Below, piece by piece: positions 16,674 to 24,187 of a DNA stretch of 64,000 nt. Source of the stretch: Acidobacteriota bacterium (lineage in GTDB: Bacteria; Acidobacteriota; Blastocatellia; UBA7656); contig JBBPIG010000007.1 in the NCBI GenBank assembly GCA_038040445.1, positions 138,310 to 202,309 on the forward strand, given 5' to 3'. Every line of letters starts with the position of its first letter. The first letter of the stretch is position 1. Under the pieces are notes generated by a model. The model saw only the letters and a program-made list of their open reading frames with translations. It searched no databases and was not told the DNA's origin. Both the position numbers and the translations under genes were made by a program.

Positions 16674-18701
16674 ATGGTAGCAACACGAACCCACAAGAGA
16701 GCGGTTTCAGTCACGCTCCTCGGATTGCTCTTTGTGCTCGCCCCGCAAGCATTAGCGCAAACTGAACAAGCTTCAGCGATCGATGTAACGCACTATAAGA
16801 TCAATGCTGAGTTATTGCCCGACTCGCACACCCTCAAGGCACAAGCGATCGTAACGTTCAAAGCTCTCAAGCAGACTCAGTCAGCGGTGTTTGAGATGAA
16901 CGGCTCGCTTAGCGTTTCCAGCATCAAAGCGCCCGACGGCAAAACGGCGCTGCAATTCATCCAGGACAAGGTCAACGAACTGAATGTCAGGGTGAACCTC
17001 GGCCAGTTGTATCCCGCCGGCGCCGACGTTACATTGACGTTCGACTACTCGGGTCCGCTGGCAACACCCGAAGGCGGTCCGATAGCTGACACTCGCCTGG
17101 CTTACATAGGACCCGAAGGCTCTTACCTGTTTTATGCGTCGCGTTGGTTTCCGTTTCACGGATACGCGGCCGACCGCGCGACTTCTGACATCAGTTTAAC
17201 GGTACCGGGCAACTGGACCGTCGCCGGACACAGCGCCAACCCGGTTACTCCGGTCACGAATAAAGACGGGCGCAAGTCGTTCAGTTTTGTCGAGACTCAA
17301 CCGGTGCTTCCGGGCTCGTTTGCGGCCGGGCAGTTCATCACCAAGACGATCAACTCCAGTGGCATGCAGTTGGACATAAGCGTTCTGCCGGGCAGCGAAG
17401 CGCGGCTTCAGGAGTTCGGTCAGGAGATCGCGCAGATAGTTCAGTTCTACAACAGCCGCTTTGGCCCGTTCCTGCTTGGCTCGCGATTTGTGATCGCTGA
17501 GATCGACGACGAAACGCTCGAATATTATAGCGGCGCGGGTATCGGGTTCATTCCCCACAGGACGCTCATATCCGATAAGCCGCTTCCGGTGGACGACCTG
17601 GCTCGCGAGATTGCCTATCAGTGGTGGGGGCAGGCGGTCGGGTTGAAGAGCTTTGACGACGCGTGGCTGTCGCAAGGGCTCGCCGAGTACTCCGCGGTGC
17701 TTTATCACGAATCACGACAGAGTCCGGCTGAATTCCATGAGACATTGTCAGCGATAATCGAACTTGCGCTTGCCTTCGAACAAGATGCTTCGATATCTCG
17801 CGCGCCGGCCCAACTCAACGATCAGTCGCCGGCCTATCGCTCGGTGGTGATTTACAAGGGCGCTTACGTTTATCACATGCTGAGGACCACGATCGGCGAC
17901 GACAAGTTTTTCAACCTGCTCAAGACCTATTACTCGACCTACAAAGGACAGAACTCGGGCATAGAAGACTTCGAGACGCTGGCCGACAAGGTGTCGGGAC
18001 AGAAGTTGCGAGGCTTCTTCGGAATGTGGATTGATTCGACCGGCGTGCCTGAGTTCAAGGTCGAGTACTCGATAATCCGGACGAAAGAAGGCAAATTCAA
18101 AGTGCGCGGCACATTACGCCAGAACATGGATTCTTTCCGCGGTCCGGTCGGCGTCGCGCTCGAAGCAGAGGGAGGCCGTGAGACAAAGGCCACGCTGGAC
18201 ATGCGCGGGACATCGGTTGACTTCGATCTCACAAGCGACGGCAAACCGCTGGACGTAGTCGTCGATCCCGAGAATCGTTATCTGCGAATAAGCGATGCGA
18301 TACGTGTATCGGTCGTGGTGCGGCGCGGGATTCAGAACTTCCAGCGCGAGGAATACGCAGAGGCCGAGCAACAGTTTCGAGGGGCGCTCAAGCTTAATCC
18401 GCGCTCGTCGTGGGCGTGGTACAACATCGGTTTGCTCTATGTGGAGCAGCGCAATTGGCAGAAGGCGCGCGACGCCTTTACTGAAACGCTTAACGGGGAC
18501 CTTGAGCCTGCGTGGCTTGAAGTCTGGTCTTACATCAAGCGCGGCAATTCGTGGGACGCTGAAGACAATCGCGACCGGGCCGTCGCCGAATACAACAAAG
18601 CCAAAGAGGCCGGGAACAATCACAACAACGCTCAGCAAGCGGCCGAGAAGTACCTGGGGCAGCCGTACAAGAAAGAACGATCGAGTCAGCCTGGCAACTG
18701 A
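16674..18701 (+). CDS. M1-peptidase-like protein lacking zinc ligands, with C-terminal TPRs
   Basis: The 675-residue product has a signal peptide (LLGLLFVLAPQALAQ) when started at ATG 16674. An N-terminal beta domain of the M1 aminopeptidase type follows (IDVTHYKINAELLPDSHTL). Where active enzymes have HEXXHQWWG, this protein reads REIAYQWWG at residues 311-319, so both zinc-binding histidines are replaced. The third-ligand region is LSQGLAEYSA instead of NEGFAEY, and no GAMEN loop is seen (YSGAGIGFIP instead). The C-terminal 130 residues form TPR repeats (YAEAEQQFRGALKLNPRSSW). It is most likely a periplasmic scaffold or binding protein, not a peptidase. Confidence 0.88.
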   Translation: MVATRTHKRAVSVTLLGLLFVLAPQALAQTEQASAIDVTHYKINAELLPDSHTLKAQAIVTFKALKQTQSAVFEMNGSLSVSSIKAPDGKTALQFIQDKVNELNVRVNLGQLYPAGADVTLTFDYSGPLATPEGGPIADTRLAYIGPEGSYLFYASRWFPFHGYAADRATSDISLTVPGNWTVAGHSANPVTPVTNKDGRKSFSFVETQPVLPGSFAAGQFITKTINSSGMQLDISVLPGSEARLQEFGQEIAQIVQFYNSRFGPFLLGSRFVIAEIDDETLEYYSGAGIGFIPHRTLISDKPLPVDDLAREIAYQWWGQAVGLKSFDDAWLSQGLAEYSAVLYHESRQSPAEFHETLSAIIELALAFEQDASISRAPAQLNDQSPAYRSVVIYKGAYVYHMLRTTIGDDKFFNLLKTYYSTYKGQNSGIEDFETLADKVSGQKLRGFFGMWIDSTGVPEFKVEYSIIRTKEGKFKVRGTLRQNMDSFRGPVGVALEAEGGRETKATLDMRGTSVDFDLTSDGKPLDVVVDPENRYLRISDAIRVSVVVRRGIQNFQREEYAEAEQQFRGALKLNPRSSWAWYNIGLLYVEQRNWQKARDAFTETLNGDLEPAWLEVWSYIKRGNSWDAEDNRDRAVAEYNKAKEAGNNHNNAQQAAEKYLGQPYKKERSSQPGN

Positions 18702-18706
18702 GCGCC

Positions 18707-18795
18707 GGTTCGTAGTCCCGCCTTCAGGCGGAAGTTCGTGGCTGGTTCCACCCGAGCAAACTACGAACCTCCGCCTGAAGGCGGGACTACCAACC
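18707..18795 (+). repeat. Long hairpin element after the M1-like gene
   Basis: Left arm 18707-18732 (GGTTCGTAGTCCCGCCTTCA, then GGCGGA) pairs with right arm 18770-18795 with one mismatch over 26 positions; part of the loop is also complementary. It starts 6 bases after the stop codon and ends 20 bases before the DinB gene. It could end transcription or stabilise the upstream mRNA, and belongs to the hairpin class seen repeatedly in this window. Confidence 0.8.
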
Positions 18796-18815
18796 GTTAG
18801 AAAGGCGATCATTCG

Positions 18816-19340
18816 ATGACAGCAGCTATCACAAAACGCCCGGAGAGTTCCGAGTATCCGCCCTACACCGAGGGCTACATTTCACGGGTACCCGACGGCG
18901 ACATCGTGGCGACGCTCGGCAAGCAACTCGAAGATACGCTCGCTCTGATCAACAGCATTCCTGAAGCTCGCGGTGAGTGGCGATATGCGGAGGGCAAGTG
19001 GAGCGTCAAAGAGCTTATCGGGCACGTCATAGACAGCGAGCGAGTGTTTGCCTACCGCGCGCTGCGGTTTGGTCGCGGAGACGCGACGCCGCTGTCAGGC
19101 TTCGAGCAGGACGACTTCGTTCGCGGTGCAGACTTCAACAAGCGGAGTCTTAGCGATCTTGCAGACGAATACGAGCACGTTCGGCGCGCGACGATTTCTC
19201 TTTTGGCCAATCTGGATCAGAGCGCGTGGGATCGGCGAGGCGCGGCCAACAACAACGAAGTGTCGGTTCGTGCGCTTGCGTTCATCATTGCCGGCCACGA
19301 ACGCCATCACGTCGACATACTTCGAACACGGTATCTGTGA
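18816..19340 (+). CDS. DinB-family metal-dependent hydrolase-like protein
   Basis: DinB/YfiT-like proteins are four-helix bundles with a three-His metal site. Some act as thiol transferases and many have unknown roles. The 174-residue length is normal. The helix-2 histidine is His70 in [19 protein letters not shown], and the C-terminal pair is His161 and His165 in [11 protein letters not shown]. The WSVKELIGH and [12 protein letters not shown] motifs make family membership firm. Substrate is unknown. It is a single-gene unit between a hairpin element and tRNA-Ala. Confidence 0.9.
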   Translation: MTAAITKRPESSEYPPYTEGYISRVPDGDIVATLGKQLEDTLALINSIPEARGEWRYAEGKWSVKELIGHVIDSERVFAYRALRFGRGDATPLSGFEQDDFVRGADFNKRSLSDLADEYEHVRRATISLLANLDQSAWDRRGAANNNEVSVRALAFIIAGHERHHVDILRTRYL

Positions 19341-19411
19341 AGGGTGTTCGGTTGACTGAGCCGATCGGCGGTTGCTAGTATCGGCAACAGATTAGATCCT
19401 CGAATTAGAGT

Positions 19412-19487
19412 GGGGCCATAGCTCAGCTGGGAGAGCGCATGACTGGCAGTCATGAGGTCAGGGGTTCGATCCCCCTTGGCTCCACCA
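19412..19487 (+). tRNA. tRNA-Ala (GGC)
   Basis: The 76 bases fold as a cloverleaf: acceptor GGGGCCA pairs with TGGCTCC and includes the G3-U70 wobble that marks alanine tRNAs. The D-arm contains TAGCTCAGCTGGGAGAGC. The anticodon stem is CATGA/TCATG with loop CTGGCAG, giving anticodon GGC. The T-arm contains GGGGTTCGATCCCC, and CCA is encoded. It is directly followed by a minus-strand restriction-type gene, as at many island insertion points, but no repeated tRNA 3' end was seen. Confidence 0.98.
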
Positions 19488-19584
19488 ACTACCTCACGCT
19501 ATTTCGCTTCGGGGTAAGTTTGGGGGTCACTTTCGGAGCCGAAACCGCCCTTTGGAGCAACCAGTTGCTTAGATCATTAGATTC

Positions 19585-21778
19585 TCATCTCGCCCAATGT
19601 GAACTAATGTAGTCAACGGATTCTTTGGTTCCTAATTCCTGAGTCGCGTTTCCAGTACGAACGTAGAATCGAGTTTGCTGCCCCTCTTGAATGTATACGG
19701 GTCGCGAGCTTCGATTGACGCGAATGACGCATATCTCTTGTCCTTTGGCTGGCTGAAAGGAGACAGAAAGATAGGCGCAGCTGTCCTTGCCCATACACGA
19801 GGAAACGAGGTTTACCAAGAACTGTTGATAGCCGTCGCGATCTGGACGCTTCGAAAGTGTTCCGTAGTCCTTCTCGAGCCCCAGCACATTACCGTCATCG
19901 TCGATCCCGACAATCACGATTCCACCATTTCCGTTCAGGAAACCTGCGATCGTCTTAGCAATCACCGACTCCATGACCTTGTTTTGTTTTCCTTCACGGT
20001 AATCCCACCGAGCCGATGACTTGAATTCGACCTCATCGCTTTCGCCTTTGGAAATGAGATCGTCAATGTCCACGACGTCCAAAGACAGCTCATCTTTCTC
20101 TATGAAATCATTAATTGCTCTAGCGAGGGCCGCGCGGCGGTACTCCAGGAATTGGGGATATGCATCAATGCTCCACAGTGATTCATCCAGCGGCAGGCAA
20201 TGCGCGGCTAAGGCTTCCTCTCCTTGTTCTTCTGTGCAAATATTCTTCTGGTGGCTTCGACGCGATACTTCGGTTTGTTCCCCCACTGACGAACGCCATA
20301 TTTGCGATCTCGTTGATTTCACTTTTACTGTATTCCGCCTTTCTCAATAGGGACTTCGGAAATATGTGATGATGCTCTATAAAATCGAAACGACCTTGGT
20401 GTGTGAGAGACAGACCCAACCGGCTTCGCCAGTCTTTCGCGCCTCGAGCTTTTAGAGCTAGATAGGCAGTCGAGAATAGGGCGCTTCTCTGCCCACGGCC
20501 TTTAAAGTCGCTCGGCTCAATCTCGAATCGCCCAAGCTGCTGTCTCAAAACCTCGAGCAGATCATTTGTTGTTCCATCCCGGCTAATAATATTGAGATCA
20601 ACATCAAGAGTCGTTTCTGATGAGCCACTGTAGTGTCCGCGAGCATTGGCGACATACAGCCAACGCCTCAGCTCCGCCTCATCACTCCGCGTCAGCTGAT
20701 AGTGCTGGTGCATCGCGTAGAACGCTATCGTGATAATGAACACCGGTGAAGAAAGAAGACTCTCATCCTCAATGCCGGCATTAGCCCGTAGAAAACTAAC
20801 CGCGAAACGAATTCCGTTTTTCGCCTCCTCCCAACCAGCTTTCAAGCGTTGAACAGGAATTGTTCCAACCGTTTTGAATCGACTCTGTCCTGTCGTAAAC
20901 ACTACCAGTGCGCGTACGAGTAATCCGAGGTCAAGCGTAAACCATTTTTCTTCACACTCCTCCTGGAACTGCTCAAAAAGCTTCAGTGAGTCTTGCCATC
21001 GAGAGGTGATTTGCGCTAGGGCTAGGTCAGATCCGCGAAGCTTGATTCCCAGCGAATTCACTCTCACGAAGATTTCGGCGACCTCTTCGTATGAAAGCTC
21101 TTTGTCGAGCACATGCATCACGTAAGGATAGTCCTTAATCTTTCGGACTGCTTGCAACCGTTTCGAATACCTGTCGAATAGCGGATCATCGAAGGAGTTC
21201 ACTAATCCTTTCAAAATCCGAGCATCCGACTTGTCTTCAGCGAAGATATCCGAGATTTTCACCCAACGAGGATCTGACTGTATCGATCTGGCGGCCACCA
21301 CAAAGGTGCGGAGTTTAAGTCTCTCGTGAATATTCGGGCCGGGCTCCTCTTCGTCACCTTCGGTTTCACTATCATCACCCGCCGTGTCATCTTCGACTTC
21401 CAGCACCTCCACGGGGGGACCGTCAGGGTGATCGAGATTGAACAATATGTCTATCGATCTCTTTCGTCCTCTGACCGAGACAGGTGTGCCCCTCAGTATA
21501 GCTGAGAGCGATGTCAGGCGCTGCTGCCCATCCAAAAGCAGTTTGTGACCTTTAAACGGGCTCGTCTCCTGTTCAATCGCAAGATCACGACTGGGCATTT
21601 CGCGATCAGTTTCCCAGACCAAGATGGTTCCGGATGGGTAACCTCGATAAAGCGAGTCCATCAAGTCGCGAACTCGCGTGGCGGGCCAAACGTATCGCTG
21701 CTGCATTTCGGGTAGGCGCAGTTCGCCGTCCCTTATCATCGCGACAAGGCTTCCAACTGTGGTATCGATCTTCGGCAT
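19585..21778 (-). pseudogene. DUF262-HNH-AlbA protein (GmrSD-like restriction family), frameshifted
   Basis: Two overlapping minus-strand frames (21778-20183 and 20322-19585) join into one protein of about 730 residues. The first part is the DUF262/GmrS ParB-like domain with LDGQQRLTSL at 82-91, an acidic linker, then an HNH-like motif EHHHIFPKSLL. The family C-terminus should continue, and it does so in the other frame: EEALAAHCLPLDESLW and AINDFIEKDEL. That is followed by an AlbA_2/Schlafen-type domain with DEVEFKSS and FLNGNGGIVIVGIDDDG. One indel at about 20225-20245 restores it. AAGGAG precedes the ATG. Two sampled 60-base lines have 28 G+C each, below the neighbours. A role in DNA restriction or phage defence is inferred from the family. 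Confidence 0.8.
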
Positions 21779-21923
21779 GATGAGCTACTCCTTTTCAGGG
21801 TCTTATCATACGGGCTCGAGCCCCACAAACCGAACGGACAATATACCCGACTCTTACCCCAGCAAACAACGGACGGAAACGGAGGATTCAAATCATGCTC
21901 AGGGAAACAACAATTCGCGCTCG

Positions 21924-21943
21924 ACAGGACCAACTGGTCCTGT
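21924..21943 (+). promoter_or_regulatory. Palindrome upstream of the NrtR-type gene
   Basis: ACAGGACCA at 21924-21932 and TGGTCCTGT at 21935-21943 form a perfect 9-bp inverted repeat with a 2-base centre. It lies 63 bases before the regulator's ATG. The size and spacing suit a dimeric regulator's operator or a short hairpin. Its ligand is unknown. Confidence 0.45.
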
Positions 21944-21958
21944 TAGAGTCTAGTTTGA

Positions 21959-21975
21959 GTAAAGGTGACCTTAAC
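21959..21975 (+). promoter_or_regulatory. Half-sites resembling the nadA palindrome
   Basis: GTAAAGGTG (21959-21967) and GACCTTAAC (21967-21975) resemble the half-sites GTTAAGGTG and CACCTTAAC found upstream of nadA, but here they overlap by one base instead of being 5 apart. They lie 30 bases upstream of the regulator's ATG, so autoregulation is possible. The different spacing makes this uncertain. Confidence 0.35.
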
Positions 21976-22005
21976 TCTTACTCTGTGAGATCGGAGCTTG
22001 ACAGC

Positions 22006-22719
22006 ATGGCGAAGGCGGCATCGGCGAAGAAAAGAGTAGTCAAATCCGGCGGAGGGCCCTGGCCGACGATTGGCGTTAGCGTTGTAATCTTCGCTCTGCG
22101 TCCGCATGGCGACTCGCACGAACTTGCCGTCCTCCTGGTCCGCAGAGAGTCGTCTCCGTTTGCCGGGCTGTGGGCGCTTCCGGGAGGTTGGGTGCATACG
22201 GGCGAGGGGCTCGAGGAATCGGCGCGACGGCATCTGCTCACTAAGACAGGTCTCCAGGCAGCGTACCTGGAGCAGCTCTACACTTTTGGAAGACCGGACC
22301 GTGATCCTCGCGAACACCGAATCGCCGTAGCCTATTACGCGCTTGTCCCCGGCGATCCCGTGGAGCCGTCGACCGGTCAGCGTGAAGCGCGTTGGTTTTC
22401 GGTCGAGCGGTTGCCGAAAAAACTCGCCTTCGATAACCACGAGATTCTTCGATATGCCCTCTGGAGGCTGCGCAACAAGGTCAGCTACGCCGACGTCGCG
22501 TTCCAGCTCTTGCCACGAAACTTTACGCTCTCCGAACTGCGCGAGGTCTACGAAGTGATTCTCGACCGCAAGCTCGATCCGACCAACTTCCGCCGCAAGG
22601 TCGAGGCCAGCGGGACCATAGTTCCAACCAGCAGCCGGGTAGAAGGCGGGGCTCACCGGCCTCCTAGACTATACCGCGCACACCGGCGGAGTCTGCCAGA
22701 ACCGGCGCCAATGAACTGA
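22006..22719 (+). CDS. nrtR: NrtR-type Nudix transcriptional regulator of NAD synthesis
   Basis: NrtR proteins are Nudix-fold repressors with a C-terminal winged helix that sense ADP-ribose-type metabolites. From ATG 22006 the product has 237 residues; an upstream ATG at 21895 would translate through the operator-like palindromes. The Nudix region reads LPGGWVHTGEGLEESARRHL then LTKTG: the catalytic REXXEE is replaced by RHLLTK, so hydrolysis is probably lost, as in NrtR. The C-terminal part (SYADVAFQLLPRNFTLSELR, then FRRKVEASG) is the usual winged-helix tail. It precedes nadABC on the same strand, which fits the role. Confidence 0.88.
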   Translation: MAKAASAKKRVVKSGGGPWPTIGVSVVIFALRPHGDSHELAVLLVRRESSPFAGLWALPGGWVHTGEGLEESARRHLLTKTGLQAAYLEQLYTFGRPDRDPREHRIAVAYYALVPGDPVEPSTGQREARWFSVERLPKKLAFDNHEILRYALWRLRNKVSYADVAFQLLPRNFTLSELREVYEVILDRKLDPTNFRRKVEASGTIVPTSSRVEGGAHRPPRLYRAHRRSLPEPAPMN

Positions 22720-22763
22720 AAACAATGGTCAATGTCCAACGTTCAAGATATCCTCTGCATCAT

Positions 22764-22786
22764 GTTAAGGTGGTTAGCACCTTAAC
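22764..22786 (+). promoter_or_regulatory. Perfect palindrome upstream of nadA, probable NrtR operator
   Basis: GTTAAGGTG (22764-22772), five bases GTTAG, then CACCTTAAC (22778-22786): a perfect 9-bp inverted repeat. It sits right before the Shine-Dalgarno GGAAGGAG (22788-22795) and 18 bases before the nadA ATG, where a bound repressor would block transcription. NrtR operators are palindromes of similar size in other phyla. Binding by the neighbouring regulator is inferred. Confidence 0.65.
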
Positions 22787-22804
22787 TGGAAGGAGAAAGC
22801 CAAG

Positions 22805-24046
22805 ATGACAAGCCTGAATACACCATCGGCGCCTGTGAAGCTGTGTAACCCGAAGCTGAAGCAAGAGCCATGGAATTTCGACGCGCCGCTCCCGCCGCAC
22901 TACGGGCCCGGATCGAGCCAGGATGACGCAATCCCCCCAAGCGCGCCTGTCCAGCATGGCCTGCCGGCGTTCTACCGCTCGCTCAGCGAGGAACAACTGG
23001 CCGAGCGCATAAGGCAAGCGAAAGAGAAGCTGGGCGAGCGGCTGATAGTTCTCGGGCACCATTACCAGCGCGATGAGATCATTTGTCACGCCGACCTTCG
23101 CGGCGACTCGTTCAAGCTATCGCGGCAAGCCGCTGCGCGAACCACTGCGGACTATATCGTTTTCTGCGGCGTCCACTTTATGGCGGAGAGCGCCGACATA
23201 CTGGCTCAACCCCATCAGCAGGTAATCCTTCCTAACATGGCAGCGGGCTGCTCGATGGCTGACATGGCGGACACTGATGACGTGATTGACGCGTGGGAAG
23301 CTCTCGTCGAGGTGTTGGGGCCTGGCAGCGGCAGCGTGTCGATCCTTCCGGTCACGTATATGAACTCGGCTGCCGCGCTTAAGGCGTTTTGTGGCGCCAA
23401 CGGTGGGATTGTGTGCACTTCATCGAACGCCGAACGGGTCTTGCAGTGGGCTTTCGAGCGAGGTGAGCGCGTGCTGTTCTTTCCCGATCAACATCTCGGA
23501 CGCAACACCGGATACAAGATGGGCGTCGCGCTCGATCGGATGCTCGTGTGGGACCCGCTTCAGCCGCTTGGCGGAAACACGCCACGACAGTTGCGGGACT
23601 CGCGAATCATTCTCTGGAAAGGGCACTGCTCGGTTCACAAGCGCTTCACCGTGGCGCAAATCGAGAAGGCGCGCCGCGACTACCCGGGCATCAATGTCAT
23701 CGTTCATCCCGAGTGCGAGCTTCCGGTCGTTCAGGCGGCTGATCTCTCGGGTTCGACTGAGTTCATACTGGCTCGCATTGCGGCTGCCGAGCCCGGTTCG
23801 CAGTGGGCCGTCGGCACGGAGTTCAGCATGGTGCACCGACTCGCCTCGGAGAATCGCGACAAGCTGATCTTCTGTCTTGATCCCATTGTTTGCCCGTGCT
23901 CGACAATGTACAGGATTCATCCGGCCTATCTCGCCTGGGTACTCGACAACCTGCTTGAAGGCCGCGTAGTGAATCGCATTCAGGTGGATGCGGAAACGAA
24001 AGGATGGGCTAAGGTGGCACTCGAACGCATGTTGGCGCTGCCTTAG
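22805..24046 (+). CDS. nadA: Quinolinate synthase
   Basis: It condenses iminoaspartate with dihydroxyacetone phosphate to quinolinate, using a [4Fe-4S] cluster in the cytosol. The 413 residues are at the long end of the family because of an N-terminal extension of about 70. The first substrate motif is VLGHHYQRDEI, followed by GDSFKLSRQAA. The three cluster cysteines are in AAGCSMADMA, GGIVCTSSNAE and IVCPCSTMYRI. FFPDQHLGRNT and WKGHCSVHKRF are also conserved. AAGGAG is spaced 9 bases from the ATG, with a palindromic operator just upstream. First gene of the nadA-nadB-nadC run. Confidence 0.97.
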   Translation: MTSLNTPSAPVKLCNPKLKQEPWNFDAPLPPHYGPGSSQDDAIPPSAPVQHGLPAFYRSLSEEQLAERIRQAKEKLGERLIVLGHHYQRDEIICHADLRGDSFKLSRQAAARTTADYIVFCGVHFMAESADILAQPHQQVILPNMAAGCSMADMADTDDVIDAWEALVEVLGPGSGSVSILPVTYMNSAAALKAFCGANGGIVCTSSNAERVLQWAFERGERVLFFPDQHLGRNTGYKMGVALDRMLVWDPLQPLGGNTPRQLRDSRIILWKGHCSVHKRFTVAQIEKARRDYPGINVIVHPECELPVVQAADLSGSTEFILARIAAAEPGSQWAVGTEFSMVHRLASENRDKLIFCLDPIVCPCSTMYRIHPAYLAWVLDNLLEGRVVNRIQVDAETKGWAKVALERMLALP

Positions 24047-24061
24047 CGCCTCGAGTCTGTG

Positions 24062-24152
24062 ACCTGTATGGGCGTCCCTCCGTGGGCGCCCCTCCTTGCT
24101 CTTCAGCGCTCCGGCGGAGAAGGGGCGCCCACGGAGGGACGCCCATACAGGT
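24062..24152 (+). repeat. Perfect 32-bp-arm hairpin between nadA and nadB
   Basis: Left arm 24062-24093 and right arm 24121-24152 are perfectly complementary over 32 bases, with a 27-base loop. The arms contain TATGGGCGTCCCTCCGTGGG and its complement. The right arm ends 36 bases before the nadB ATG. It has no T-tract, so it more likely reduces or modulates read-through or protects the nadA message than ends transcription fully. Its perfection suggests recent insertion or strong conservation. Confidence 0.9.
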
Positions 24153-24187
24153 TCTACCAGGCTCGTTTGTCAGGAAGGATCATAACC

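Noticed and set aside
19412-19600. tRNA-Ala as integration site with a duplicated 3' end
   Set aside because: I looked for a second copy of the T-arm/CCA end near both edges of the DUF262 gene and found none, and there is no integrase.
20225-20245. Programmed frameshift in the DUF262 gene
   Set aside because: No slippery heptamer or downstream structure is evident at the junction; a plain indel is simpler.
24059-24187. Upstream extension of nadB
   Set aside because: It would translate both arms of the perfect hairpin; ATG 24188 has a good ribosome-binding site and starts at the FAD motif.
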